64,000 bases of DNA, taken from Nemertoderma westbladi. Lineage: Eukaryota > Xenacoelomorpha > Nemertodermatida > Nemertodermatidae. This document shows, piece by piece, positions 47,801-58,108 of this stretch; position 1 is the first letter of the stretch; each line of letters starts with the position of its first letter. The stretch lies in NCBI GenBank assembly GCA_032718475.1, contig JAUCBJ010000806.1, forward strand, positions 1 through 64,000, read 5' to 3'. The translations under genes were made by a program, and so were the position numbers. The notes under the pieces are model-generated. The model did not search any database. It saw nothing but the letters and a program-made list of their open reading frames with translations, and had not been told where the DNA came from.

Positions 47801-47980
47801 GCTTGATAGACACACGGCTCAGTGGGAATCTAGACTTTGAAGTTCAGCGCCTTTGGTAGAACTCAATGGCAGGATTTATAAGCCTGGTACATTTCAATAT
47901 TTGATCAAATTTTGATCAAAGTTTGATCAATGTTTGATCAATGTTTGATTAAAGGAATGCTTTTTGAGAGCGGGACTGTA

Positions 47981-48094
47981 GAATCCATTCAGGAATATTT
48001 TACCTCGACGAACTTATATGTTTTTAGAGATGTTCCCGAACGAAATACCACTGTCAACAAAAGCACCTGCCATAGCATCCACCATAGAGAAAAA
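47981..48094 (+). pseudogene. Decayed gene of unknown family, right part
   Basis: Directly after the transposon's TA, the frame ESIQEYFTSTNLYVFRDVPE and NTTVNKSTCHSIHHREK runs to 48094, where an LTR (TGTGACGGG) begins. The reading frame here matches the frame left at 45444 if the transposon and one TA are removed. The gene was therefore hit twice, by a DNA transposon and by a BEL-2 element. Confidence 0.5.
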
Positions 48095-48643
48095 TGTGAC
48101 GGGATTCGAAAATCCCGGTTTATCCGGTGTCTAATCTACGCGTCCCCGCCGTGTGTATGTGAAAAGAGTTCTGGGTTGTTGAATAACTCTGACTATTGTT
48201 GATATATACAAGATGGAATATAAGCATAAAGTGAATAAAAGTACCGGTATAATGGCTGAATATTGATGTACAGACGGAGATGGTGATTAGAGTTCCGGTA
48301 CTGCCCTAACTAACTGACTTACTAAAGCGAATAAATGATACAATGAATGGTAATATATAGTGCACTGGTTGGCCGTATTACATTACTCAGCCGATGCCTT
48401 CCCCCCATTGGCTAATAACTCATTTCTCACCCTCCCATCTCTCTGGGAGTGTTTCCCCCTGCTGCTATCACTCTCTCCCTCCCGGAGGTGTAAACTCTGA
48501 CCCCCGCTGTGTGTGTGTCCCTTTGGGGTTTGTCGCCCCGCTTATTGGGGTGATACAAGGTTGATTTGGTAATCAACCTTGTACTCCCAATATTGCTTAA
48601 AGCCAACTTTGTGGGGTGGTTGGTGGAATTGAATTCGCTAACA
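48095..48643 (-). repeat. BEL-2 LTR (minus strand)
   Basis: 549 bp from TGTGACGGG to ...GCTAACA, reverse-complement TG...CA ends. Clearly homologous to the BEL-1 LTR at both ends (ACGCGTCCCCGCCG block, CCTTCCCCCCATTGGCTAAT, AATATTGCTTAA), but diverged with indels. Confidence 0.88.
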
Positions 48644-49172
48644 CTCCCCCCATGCTATCTTCCCGGTGAGAAGATAGCATCCACCTATAGTGCGCTACAA
48701 TTCCGCTGGATCCCGATCTACCATCGGGTGTGGGGTGGGGGTATTTTTCTCGGAGCCGGCTTTCCAGGCCGCTCCCTATGGGTGTGATATTGCTACCCCG
48801 TCTTGGTACAACTCTACCTATCTTGTACCAAGACATCTGGCGTCCCGTGTCGGGCCGATCGTGCGCTTCTCTCACACGACTTTTGTTTCCCCAACACTTT
48901 CACCACTCCAACTTTGCTCTATCCCTTACCCCAACTTCTCAACTGCTCCAACCCTTACTCCTCCCCCCCCCCACACTCGAATTGCACTCCTCTCACTGTC
49001 CCTCATCCTGTCAAAAAATCTCCTCTCCATTCTCCCCCCGATTCCCATTCTCGCTTTCGTCCCTCGCACACTCATTGGGCCCCACACATGAGAGCTCATG
49101 TTGGTGGGAGCCGTCCAAGTCCCGTCCTGTCGCCCTAGTCAATTAATCCCCAGTCCCAGTAGCTAATTGGAA
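48644..49172 (-). mobile_element. BEL-2 3' non-coding segment
   Basis: Reverse-strand counterpart of BEL-1 24015-24545: polypurine tract, conserved ATGCTATCTTC hairpin, GGAGCCGGCTTTCCAGGCCG block and CCCAGTCCCAGTAGCTAATT. It ends where a LINE-A 3' tail begins. No coding content. Confidence 0.85.
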
Positions 49173-49404
49173 ACTACTACTAGGATCGGCATGCTGCATT
49201 GCAGCTGCATTTTTAAGAATGCTGTGCCGGCTTGTCAACGAAATTGCACCGCCACAACTCCCTATCACCCATGACATTTGCTAGATCATCCGCATCTTTA
49301 AGGCCAGTGTCCTTTAAGATGCGTCTCAAGAAAGTCATGGGCTGTCCACCATGCTTATTCACTCCATGAGGCTGCCAAAGTACAAGATTATGCACTGGCT
49401 GGTC

Positions 49405-50598
49405 CTAACGGCGAAAGCAATGTCCTGCAAAGCGGAGGCGATTTTGTTCTAGTGTCAAGCTTGGGGGAACCAATGAGACACCTCCAATGTTATATAGTGT
49501 CTGGTTGGAGATGTGTGCATTGTACTTGACACAATGTACCCGGCGTAGCATTCTTGTGAATGTGCCATCCAGAGATTTGGTGTCATCAGCAGTTAGAGCC
49601 CAGCATGGACTCCCGTAGAGGAGTACTGGAACTATTGCTGCTCTAAATAATCGGACCTTAAGTTTCCGATTAATTCTCGGTGACTTCCAAATCCTGGAAA
49701 GCCTATTCAAGATTGCCCATGCCTTTCCATTACGTATTCGAAGGTCCTCACCTGACTTCCGGATCCATGATCCCAGGCAACAGAAGTCGTCCACATGCTC
49801 AAGCATACCATCCTTTGAGCTTATGCTCATCCGATCAGAGACTTGCTGAGGACTTTCAAAGTTAACTGTCAGAATTTTGGTCTTTCTGGAGTTAATAAAA
49901 AGACCAACACTAGAAGCAGCATGTTCTAATGAGCTGAGGAGCCGTTGGGTTCCCTCTGATGATTCTGAGAGTACTCCTAAGTCATCAGCAAAGTCTAGAT
50001 CAGTTAGGTACTTGGCAGGATTTCCTCGACTTCTGGAGCCAGTAGGTGGAGTTATCATCACCCCATCATCATTATAATGATCTAAGGACATGCGTAGAAC
50101 ATAGTCAACCACAATAATAATGAACAAGAATGGTGCAAGTGTGTCTCCTTGGAGGACGCCCCATAACACTTCAAATGGTTCTGTGTCACCATCAACAATA
50201 GACACAAATGTTGTCGAACCATCGTATACTGATCTGATTGCTGCAATAATTTCATCAGGAATCCCATATAATGAAAGTATGCTGAACATACGTGAGAGAG
50301 AGACTGAATCAAAGGCCTTGAAGAAGTCAACAAAGATAACAGCCTGATGCCTGTCTTTCTTTTTTGATAACTCTTCAATTATCCTTCTAAGTGCCAAAAT
50401 GGGCTCCATGGTCCCACGACCTTTACGGAACCCATTCTGATTTCCACGGAGCAGTCTCTCAATGGGATCCCTGATGCGATTTAATAGAATCCTATTGTAT
50501 AGCTTTGCAGCAATCGAGATCAATGAGATTCCCCGAAAGGAACCATAGAGTGTTAGGTTGCCCTTCTTGGGAACTGGCACCAACTTATTTGTTTTCAT
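49405..50598 (-). pseudogene. LINE-A reverse transcriptase and C-terminal part
   Basis: 397 codons starting in the RT fingers (KTNKLVPVPKKGNLTLYGSF), with QNGFRKGRGT, VDFFKAFDS, GVLQGDTLAPFLF and the catalytic LDFADD, then the post-RT region to FAGHCFRR. Upstream it is cut off by the duplication/insertion near 50560-50765. The final ~60 residues continue in another frame at 49395-49213. Confidence 0.85.
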
Positions 50599-50685
50599 TT
50601 CTTGTGGGACTCTTGTTGTTCGGTACTATGACGGGATAGACGGGATGGACTTCCTGCTGCCTGTAGAGGTAGTTTTGGTAACCCG

Positions 50686-51624
50686 CTAGGCCTTGGGACA
50701 AGGACTGCCCTTAGCGGTTCCTGGCCAACAGCAGTTATTACGAGCCTGAAAAGGATTCAGAAAGTTGCCCTTCTTGGGAACTGGCAGCAACTTATTTGTT
50801 TTCATTTCTTGTGGGACTCTTGTTGTTCGGTACATGTCTACTATGATGGGATATATGAGCTTTAAACACTCAGGTATTTTAAAGACCTCAGGGGGAACAC
50901 CATCTACTCCACTGGCACGATTGGTCTTAATGCTCTTTGCAGCAGCCTTCACTTCTGCAAAGGAGATATCGCCAATGGGAATATCTGGGAGTACAGACTC
51001 AGACACTTTTACTTCTATAAAGTTATCAGGCAATACCCTGTCATTATTGAGGAGCTTTTCAAAGTGAGCTTTCCAACCATTGAGGCGATTGGCTGGTGAT
51101 TCAGCCTTAACCTTGGTGGTTGGTTGGCTTTTCCGCCCAGTAAGCAGATTGATCGATTTCCATGCCTGGGATGATTGCCTGCTGTCGTCAGCATCATTGA
51201 TGGCATCAACCTGTTGGTTTATTAGCTCCTGTAGATTACCAGAGTACTGCCTGTTCAGGGACCTAGATGCAGCCTTAACTGCATTCTTGGCCGCTGTAGT
51301 CTGTTTGAGTCGGGACTCTTTCTGCGCCTTATGAAGGTCATTTCGGCACTTCTGAATTTTGTTGTCAGTCCAGGGGGCCCTTTTCTTGTTTCGAGGGTAT
51401 ACAGGAACTGTTTCTGCAGCTGCTAACTTAACTGCTTCTGTAAAGGCAGTGTAGCCCTCACAGTGATCTACCGCCTCAGAGGCAAGAGCCTCATACCTGT
51501 TGCTCAGCTGTAGTGTGAAGCTGGATCTCACACTTGGCTGTTGCAACAGAGAGGACCAGTCATGCCGCGGCAAGGCAGATTTCGTTGTTCTGCTAGCACG
51601 CAGACTAAGTCTTACCTTGGCCAC
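50686..51624 (-). pseudogene. LINE-A linker between endonuclease and RT
   Basis: 312 codons. It begins at the end of the endonuclease domain (AKVRLSLRASRTT), passes a basic helical linker and reaches the RT entry (VKAAAKSIKTNRASGVDGVP, FKIPECLKLIYPIIVDMYRT) before running into non-homologous sequence of the insertion near 50690-50765. Confidence 0.8.
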
Positions 51625-51637
51625 AATAAGGCGGTGA

Positions 51638-52135
51638 TCACTGGAGAAGGGTCGAAGTGTAAATGTCTTGTATAGAGCTCCTGTATTTCCTACGAAACAG
51701 AATATGGTCTATCTGGAACTTGTGACCACTGGGTCCACTATGAGTCCATAGCTTTCCAGTTCGCTTCTTGAACTGGGTTCCAGCCGAAAACAATCCATTT
51801 CCAGAGATAAAATCCTGAAGATGGACAGAATTTCGGTTAACACTATTGCTATAGACCCAGTGCGATGTAGGTGATTGATGCAGACTTGCATTAAAGTCTC
51901 CCAGGAATGTTAAGAATGCATGCTGATCCACTCCATCAGTAGCTGCTTGTAGATTGTGGTAGAAATTTTCCACCTCCTCTACAGGGGCAACACTAGTTGT
52001 AGAGTAGCACACAATCAGAACCACCTTAGGAAACTTCTTAGCCAGTCTTCCAGAACATGAGAAGTGGCAACGGATGATGCGTTTAGAGGTTTGGTCTATT
52101 TTGTCCAATGCTGCATGTGCAGTTGGATTCATCAA
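51638..52135 (-). pseudogene. LINE-A endonuclease, central part
   Basis: 165 codons with the AP-endonuclease core: VVLIVCYSTTSVAPVEEVEN, FLTFLGDFNASLHQ and KRTGKLWTHSGPSGHKFQID. An 8-base gap relative to the 38-41 kb copy at about 51665 shifts the frame before the terminal SDH motif. Confidence 0.8.
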
Positions 52136-52731
52136 TAGACCAATTCCACCATTGCCACTATCATCTGCTGACGCGAGGGCGAGTCGCCAACTGCCCCCAT
52201 GTCCTTAATCAGAACCTCATCAGTCTGTCCAGTCTGCATTCGGTGCTCTTGAACACCCACTGCGCTAAGAGAAAGCTTATCTGCCAAGGCAGTCAGCTCA
52301 CCTTGTCGCATTGGGGACCCGAGTGTTAGGGTGTTTACTGAGGCTAGTCTTGTGACTTGCCTCAGATTCACCAATGGCTTTGTTGGTCGGGGTGGAACAT
52401 GAGAGTAGCCTCCAACTCCATAATCCCTCTCCCCATCACAATCTGGCCTTCCTGGTGACCCAGGGTTTGGGCCAGAAAGGTCATCAGGAAAGGGACTCAA
52501 AGAATTGTTGGCTGCTCTCTCTCCAGTAGGGGGTGAGACAGGCAGCCGGTCAGGAGTTAACTGACGCCTGTGAGGCCGATTGTGTCCAGTCATTCCACTG
52601 GCCTCTAGTGGCTGGACCTCTGCATTACTAATGTAATCCATAGTGGGGGTTGGGGGGTGCTTTTTTGCCAAGTCAGCTCTCGGGGCAAATACCACACCCT
52701 GGTTTGCCATTCCACAGGGTGGGTGTCGCAA
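52132..52731 (-). pseudogene. LINE-A N-terminal region and start of endonuclease
   Basis: 199 codons. An N-terminal Pro/Ser/Gly-rich region (MDYISNAEV is the likely start) leads without a stop into the endonuclease entry: RLASVNTLTLGSPMRQGELT and VGVQEHRM with the catalytic Glu. This shows that the N-terminal region and endonuclease share one ORF in LINE-A. Confidence 0.8.
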
Positions 52732-53149
52732 TGGAGTCAGATATGAGGCCCATCACCCATATCTACTCTGGCGCACATGACCCACCATTGGCTGTTGCAG
52801 CTCATCTGCTGGGTCATGCCCTGTATGTACCCTTGCTGCCAGGTGCAGGTCGCAGTGAAGTGCTATCAGAATGGACATGAGAACACTCTACTCCTGACCA
52901 GCCATTGGTAGATCACCATCTGCCTGGTCAGGCCATATACCCCTGCAGCCAAGTATATGGGTCCTTAATCCAGGACCAAGGGAGTCCTTATCCCAGAACG
53001 AAGGGGGTCCTAGTTACAGGACCATATTTGCCCTAGTAAGAGGGTCTATGCAGCTACAGGTGGCACCTCCTTTATGCTGCATGGAAGTGGCAAGTTTCCT
53101 TGATCAATGACATGGAATACCTGACCTGACCTGGCCTGACCTGACCTTC

Positions 53150-54597
53150 CCATCATAGTAGACATGTACCGAACAACAAGAGTCCCACAAGAAATGAAAA
53201 CAAATAAGTTGGTGCCAGTTCCCAAGAAGGGCAACCTAACACTCTATGGTTCTTTTCGGGGAATCTCATTGATCTCGATTGCTGCAAAGCTATACTATAG
53301 AATTCTATTAAATCGCATTAGGGATCCCATTGAGAGACTGCTCCGTGGAAATCAGAATGGGTTCTGTAAAGGTCGTGGGACCATGGAGCCCATTTTGGCA
53401 CTTAGAAGGATAATTGAAGAGTTATCAAAAAAGAAAGACAGGCATCTGGCTGTTATCTTTGTTGACTTCTTCAAGGCCTTTGATTCAGTCTCTCGCTCAC
53501 GTATGTTCAGCATACTTTCATTATATGGGTATTCCTGATGAAATTATTGCAGCTAATCAGATCAGTATACGATGGTTCGACAACATTTGTGTCTACTGTT
53601 GACGGTGACACAGAACCATTTGAAGTGTTATGGGGCGTCCTCCAGGAAGACACACTTGCACCATTCTTGTTCATTATTGTGGTTGACTATGTTCTACGAC
53701 ATGTCCTTAGATCATCATAATGATGATGGGGTGATGATAACTCCACCTACTGGCTCCAGAAGTCGAGGAAATCCTGCCAAGTACCTAACTGATCTAGACT
53801 TTGCTGATGACTTAGGAGTACTCTCAGAATCACTAGAGGGAGCCCAACGGCTCCTCAGCTCATTAGAACATGCTGCTTCTAGTGTTGGTCTTTTTAGTAA
53901 CTCCAGAAAGACCAAAATTCTGACAGTTAACTTTGAAAGTCCTCAGCAAGTCTCTGATCGGATGAGCATAAGCTCAAAGGATGGTATGCTTGAGCATGTG
54001 GACGACTTCTGTTACCTGGGATCATGGATCCGGAAGACAGGTGAGGACCTTCGAATACGTAAGGGAAAGGCATGGGCAGCCTTGAATAGGCTTTCCAGGA
54101 TTTGGAAGTCACCGAGAATTAATCGGAAACTTAAGGTCCGATTATTTAGAGCAGCAGTAGTTCCAGTACTCCTCTATGGGAATCCATGCTGGGCTCTAAC
54201 TGCTGAGGACACCAAATCTCTGGATGGCACATTCACAAGAATGCTACGCCGGGTTCATTGTGTCAAGTACAATGCACACATCTCCAACCAGACACTATAT
54301 AACATTGGAGGTGTCTCATTGGTTCCCCCAAGCTTGACACTAGAACAAAATCTCATCCGCTTTGCAGGACATTGCTTTCGCCGTGAGGACCAGCCAGTGC
54401 ATAATCTTGTACTTTGGCAGCCTCATGGAGTGAATAAGCATGGTGGACAGCCCATGACTTTCTTGAGACGCATCTTAATGGACACTGGAATTGAAGATGC
54501 GGATGATCTAGCAAATGTCATTGGTGATAGGGAGTTGTGGCGGTGCAATTTTTTCGATAAGCCGGCACAGCATTCTTAAAAATGCAGCTGCAATGCA
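53150..54597 (+). mobile_element. LINE-A 3' half, plus strand, inverted partner
   Basis: Starts inside the RT (CATCATAGTAGACATGTACC), directly against the 5' tip of the minus copy, and runs to the LINE-A 3' terminal segment. Frames 53164-53538 and 53572-54579 carry the RT motifs, including LDFADD, with frame breaks near 53530 and 53640. With 49173-50640 it forms an inverted repeat of about 1.4 kb. Confidence 0.9.
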
Positions 54598-54643
54598 CTA
54601 TTATTATTATTATTATAATTATAGATAAGCATATACTCTCACC

Positions 54644-55403
54644 TTAGGTGCACTCTCCCAGTTTAAACCATATCCTGTCATTAACATCCACTCCCCAGAC
54701 CCCACCTTGCCAATCACTGATGCTCACTTGCTTAAATCCGCCGCCTACGTGTTCCCAATCCGGATCTATATTTCCTTCTTCCACTGTGGCTGTATAGATT
54801 TCATGATTTCTCTTTGTAGCCCATAGAACACCATTTGCTCCTGAACTAGTCGTAACCCAGTCTGCAGCTTCCCAACTATAATCAAAGCTACCAACATTGT
54901 TATTGGAACCAAATGTGCCCTGCATATAGTCCAGCGCATATACTGCATGGTGAATGCCCCAAAGCCCTGCTGGTCCGAAGCTGATGTCTACCATTCTTGC
55001 AGCCGTGATACGAATGCCATTCACTTCCACCAGGATTTGATGTAGTCATTCCTGCCCTTTGGTAGACGCTGCCCCTTACCATTGATGCCCCAGACACCAT
55101 TGCTGGTTGAGTCGACAGTAATCCGTGCAAGTGTGCCTCCAATTGGTTGAAACACATTCCCAGTCGGATTTTGTTGGGTTATCCCGCTCCGGTAGAATAT
55201 TCCACCAATAACCCCCCAAACAATATCATTTCCTACCGCGATATTACTCAAACTTCCGACTACATTAATCCATCCCGTTCCGATACTACAGGAATCATAT
55301 GTTCCATCTCTATACCAAACTCCATTACCAGAGTCGACACCCCAAACTCCTGCCTGACCTGCACTCACCCACTTCAATCCTCCAGGTACATGTTGCCACG
55401 GCA
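54644..55403 (-). pseudogene. Tectonin-repeat lectin exon, two frame breaks
   Basis: From acceptor ATTTATTTCAG (ending 55404) the exon encodes about six tectonin beta-propeller blades: W-x-x-V-P-G-G-L..VSAGQAGVWGVD..VWYRDG, GSLSNIAVG..VWGV..FYRSG, GTLARITV..GVWGIN, VYQRAGMTTSNPGG, MVDISFG..LWGIHHAVYALD, and a final FKQVSISDWQGGVWGVD..IWFK before TAA at 54644. Proteins with these repeats (tachylectin-1, fish-egg lectin, physarum tectonin) are secreted or cell-surface lectins that bind glycans or lipopolysaccharide. The frame shifts twice within about 60 bases (near 55075 and 55027), each explicable by one extra base, so this is a recent pseudogene or sequencing error. A 5' exon with signal peptide is expected upstream and not seen. 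Confidence 0.75.
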
Positions 55404-55546
55404 CTGAAATAAATTATAATTGATTTAATATTGAGAATTTGTACAAATTATAGATAAATATAGAAAATCCAAAGACCCGAAGCGGCAGTGTTCTGCCTTT
55501 ATCTAAAGCCATTATCTCGTGCTGAATACAGTATTTATTTATTGTA

Positions 55547-56373
55547 CCGGGTGTTCCATAATGATTGCCCCCCCCCCCCTGGCCAGCCAAAACTGCCAGA
55601 CATGCATCTTAGTGTAATATATCATTCGAAAGATAATTTAATTCTGAGCTTGCATGCAAAAATTTAGGGTCCAATACAAAAGTATAAAAATTTTATAGGC
55701 TATTCTTTAAACTATCTTACTTTTCAATATTTTTGATTTAATCACAATTAAAAAAATATAATTTATCCAGCGTTAGTCATCAGCTTTACAGCCATGTTTC
55801 CCCTTTGCAGCACGGGGAGCTCCTCGATAGTGGCAAAGGATGTTGGCCCTTAAAAGGGCCGTTTTGGTTTGAGTTCAGTTTGATTATGCCACAGAATCAC
55901 GACCCTCTCTAAAAGTAACATCTCTGATCCTGTCAACCATACGTTTTTCTTCAGAGTCATCGAAGATTGTGCACTGGAACTTGTCATTTTAATTACTTCT
56001 GTTAGGCCTAATTCAGTAAAATTACCAAAGAAACACTAATACCGGTAACTGAATACTGTAATATATTGCAATACAGCAAAAGTCAGGCAGTAATAACTGT
56101 TTAAACAGGGCTGCAACCTGCAAAGCTGATGACTAACGCTGGATAAATTATATATTTTTTTAAATTGTGATTAAATCACAAATATTGAAAAGTAAGATAG
56201 GTTTAAAGAATTGCCTATAAAATTTTTATACTTTTGTATTGGACCCTAAATTTTACATGCTAAGCTCAGAATTAAATTCTCTTTCGATTGATATATTACA
56301 CTAAAGTACATGTCTGGCAGTTTTGGCTGGCCAGGGGGGGGGGGGGGGGGGGCAATCATTATGGAACACCCGG
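55547..56373. mobile_element. TA-flanked MITE with ~250-bp terminal inverted repeats
   Basis: CCGGGTGTTCCATAATGATT starts the element and its reverse complement ends it. TA flanks both sides (55545-55546, 56374-56375). The inverted repeats run about 250 bases each (to about 55795 and from about 56113) with few mismatches and include long C and G runs. The ~315-base interior has no transposase; it contains GGCCCT-TAAA-AGGGCC at 55845-55860. Fits a non-autonomous Tc1/mariner-like element. Confidence 0.85.
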
Positions 56374-56605
56374 TACTTCCATAGGCATACGGGGATGGGG
56401 GGGGGGGGGGGGGTCGGGAGTAATTGCTCCCCAGAAAATGGAAAAAAGAAAAAAGGGGGCAGAAAATTTCTAGGGGGCAAAATGACAGGCGAAATACCAA
56501 AATACACGCCAAAATAGGGACGAAATTTTTGTAATTTTTAATCCACAGTAAAGCAATTTCCTGCACTATTATATTATTATTATATTGGTATTATATTACT
56601 GTAGA
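56374..56605. other. Short spacer with a second G-run
   Basis: Contains a run of about 17 G at 56397-56413 and AT-rich DNA; nothing else recognised. Confidence 0.5.
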
Positions 56606-57244
56606 GGTGACGGGATCCAACGGAGTTGGCAGTATCAGATCCCGACCGGTGTGTGTGTTATACGCGTCGCCGCGTCAGTAGGCTGCTAAAGTTCTTGTCT
56701 GGATATATAATAGGCCGAAGGCCGTTGAAATAACTTGAGTTGGGTTTTTACTGTCAGTCGTTGTAATCAGAGAACATAATAATAGTACTGTCAGAATATA
56801 ATAGCACGGTAATGAATACAACGATGGTTAAAAACTGTTCCGGTCTCACAACTGTATAGAAACCAACTGAATCAGAATCAATAAGTGCAACGGTTATATT
56901 ATTATTAACACATATTAAATCAGCTCTACTCTACTGAGTGGCCTGTCCAATAGATGCGCTATAATCACTCTCAATGTGTTTTCCCACTCATCATTCGCTT
57001 AACCTGATTAATGGTCACCTCGCAACTCCATGTTGCCACCATCCCCACGTGCTAGCCTTGCTAGCCTCTTTGTCCCTCTGAGATGGTTTGACCTCTCACC
57101 TTTCCCTGTGGCTTGCGGCGTGTATCGCCTTAGTTGGTTGTGAGGTGACATTATTATTGGTAATATCACCTCGCCAACTATAATTGGTAAAATGCCACTA
57201 ATCCAATTTTCAGTGGGTAGTGCAGGGAATTGAATCCGCTTACA
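56606..57244 (-). repeat. BEL-2-type LTR, longer variant (minus strand)
   Basis: About 639 bp. Its left end (GGTGACGGGATCC) differs from the canonical TGTGACGGGATCC by the first bases; its right end is GCTTACA. Shares the GACGCGT-like and AATCC-GCTTACA termini with BEL-1. Its terminal stretch GGGATCCAACGGAGTTGGCA resembles the 39-bp minisatellite at 3441. Confidence 0.75.
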
Positions 57245-57770
57245 CACCCCCCCATGATATCTTCCCGGTGAGAAGATAGCATCAACCTTAAGTGCACTTC
57301 AATTCCGCTGGAATCCAATCTAATATTGGATGTGGGGTGGAATTTTCTTCTCGGGGTCGGCTTTCCAGGCCGGCCTCCATGGGTCTGTTATCACTACCCA
57401 TCCTTGGTACATCTGCGAGCTAGACTGTACCAAGGCATCTGGCGTCTCTGCTTTAGACGATTGCCCTCACTCCTCACACAATTTTACCTCTCGGACTTTC
57501 TTGTCCCTTCCTCTCTCGCCAGTCTATTGGGAGTCATCCCCCTCTATGCTCACTACCCACACTTGAATCTCGCGCCCCCTTTTACTTCCTCATACCCTAA
57601 CACCTCCTCCCCATACTCCCCCCATACTCAACCCGTTTTCGCTGTCACTCTCCTCATGTTCCTGTTGGGCTCCCACATTCTCATTAGTGCAACCGCACTC
57701 GAGAAATGGGATCCGTCCAATGTATCATCCTCCCGTTCTAGTCAATTAGTCCCCAGTCCCAGTAGCTAAT
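57245..57770 (-). mobile_element. BEL-2-type 3' non-coding segment
   Basis: C-run (polypurine tract on minus strand), conserved hairpin, GGCTTTCCAGGCCGG block and CCCAGTCCCAGTAGCTAATT, in the same order as BEL-1 24023-24545. It ends within a few bases of the point where the 48644-49172 piece ends. Confidence 0.8.
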
Positions 57771-58108
57771 TACATTCGACTATGATACGTATATACTGAT
57801 TATATATTGGATATATATATGTGTATATTGATTATTTATGTACGTACATACAAATTCCACTTAATTAAATTGTACTTAGGAGTTTGTACTGGTGTGTCCA
57901 TGTGGTGCCTTCCAGGCACGTTGACATCCCCTGTCTTGGAGTTCTACATTGCTCCCCCTGCACCCTCCGGGAACCATCTAAGTTCCTTGCCCCTATCATC
58001 ATTCTGTCTGGGCCGCTTCCTCCCTTCCTGTTTACCCTTGAGGCTACTCATCCCCGCTGATACCGTCTTACCAAGCCCTGTTGTTGGTTCTTTGGGCGCG
58101 GGTGTTAT
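57771..58108. other. Spacer between BEL-2 piece and the exonuclease-like gene
   Basis: AT-rich at first (57780-57870), then GC-richer from about 57900. It may be the 3' untranslated part of the minus-strand gene. No separate feature seen. Confidence 0.4.

Larger units (their letters stand above)
45445..47978. mobile_element. TA-flanked inverted-repeat DNA transposon, non-autonomous, 2.5 kb
   Basis: The left end CAGTCCCGCTCTCAAAAAGC (45445 onward) is matched by the reverse complement at the right end (to 47978). The inverted repeats extend about 85 bases and contain several TTGATCAAA units. TA flanks both sides (45443-45444 and 47979-47980), the target duplication of Tc1/mariner-type elements. 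Inside are a LINE-A 3' fragment and an internally deleted LINE-C RT; no transposase was found. It interrupts the 44852-48094 coding segment. Confidence 0.85.
49173..53147 (-). mobile_element. LINE-A, nearly full-length minus-strand copy
   Basis: From the CTA tail at 49173 to the TGACC-rich 5' tip near 53147. It retains the N-terminal region missing in the 38-41 kb copy. The ORF is broken into frames 52731-52132, 52135-51638, 51624-50686, 50598-49405 and 49395-49213. The FADD box (LDFADDLGVLSES) is intact in the fourth. About 200 extra bases near 50560-50765 duplicate an RT segment. Confidence 0.93.

Noticed and set aside
55801-56110. Histone coding sequence next to the stem-loop in the MITE
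   Set aside because: Neither strand translates to a recognisable H2A, H2B, H3, H4 or H1 tail.
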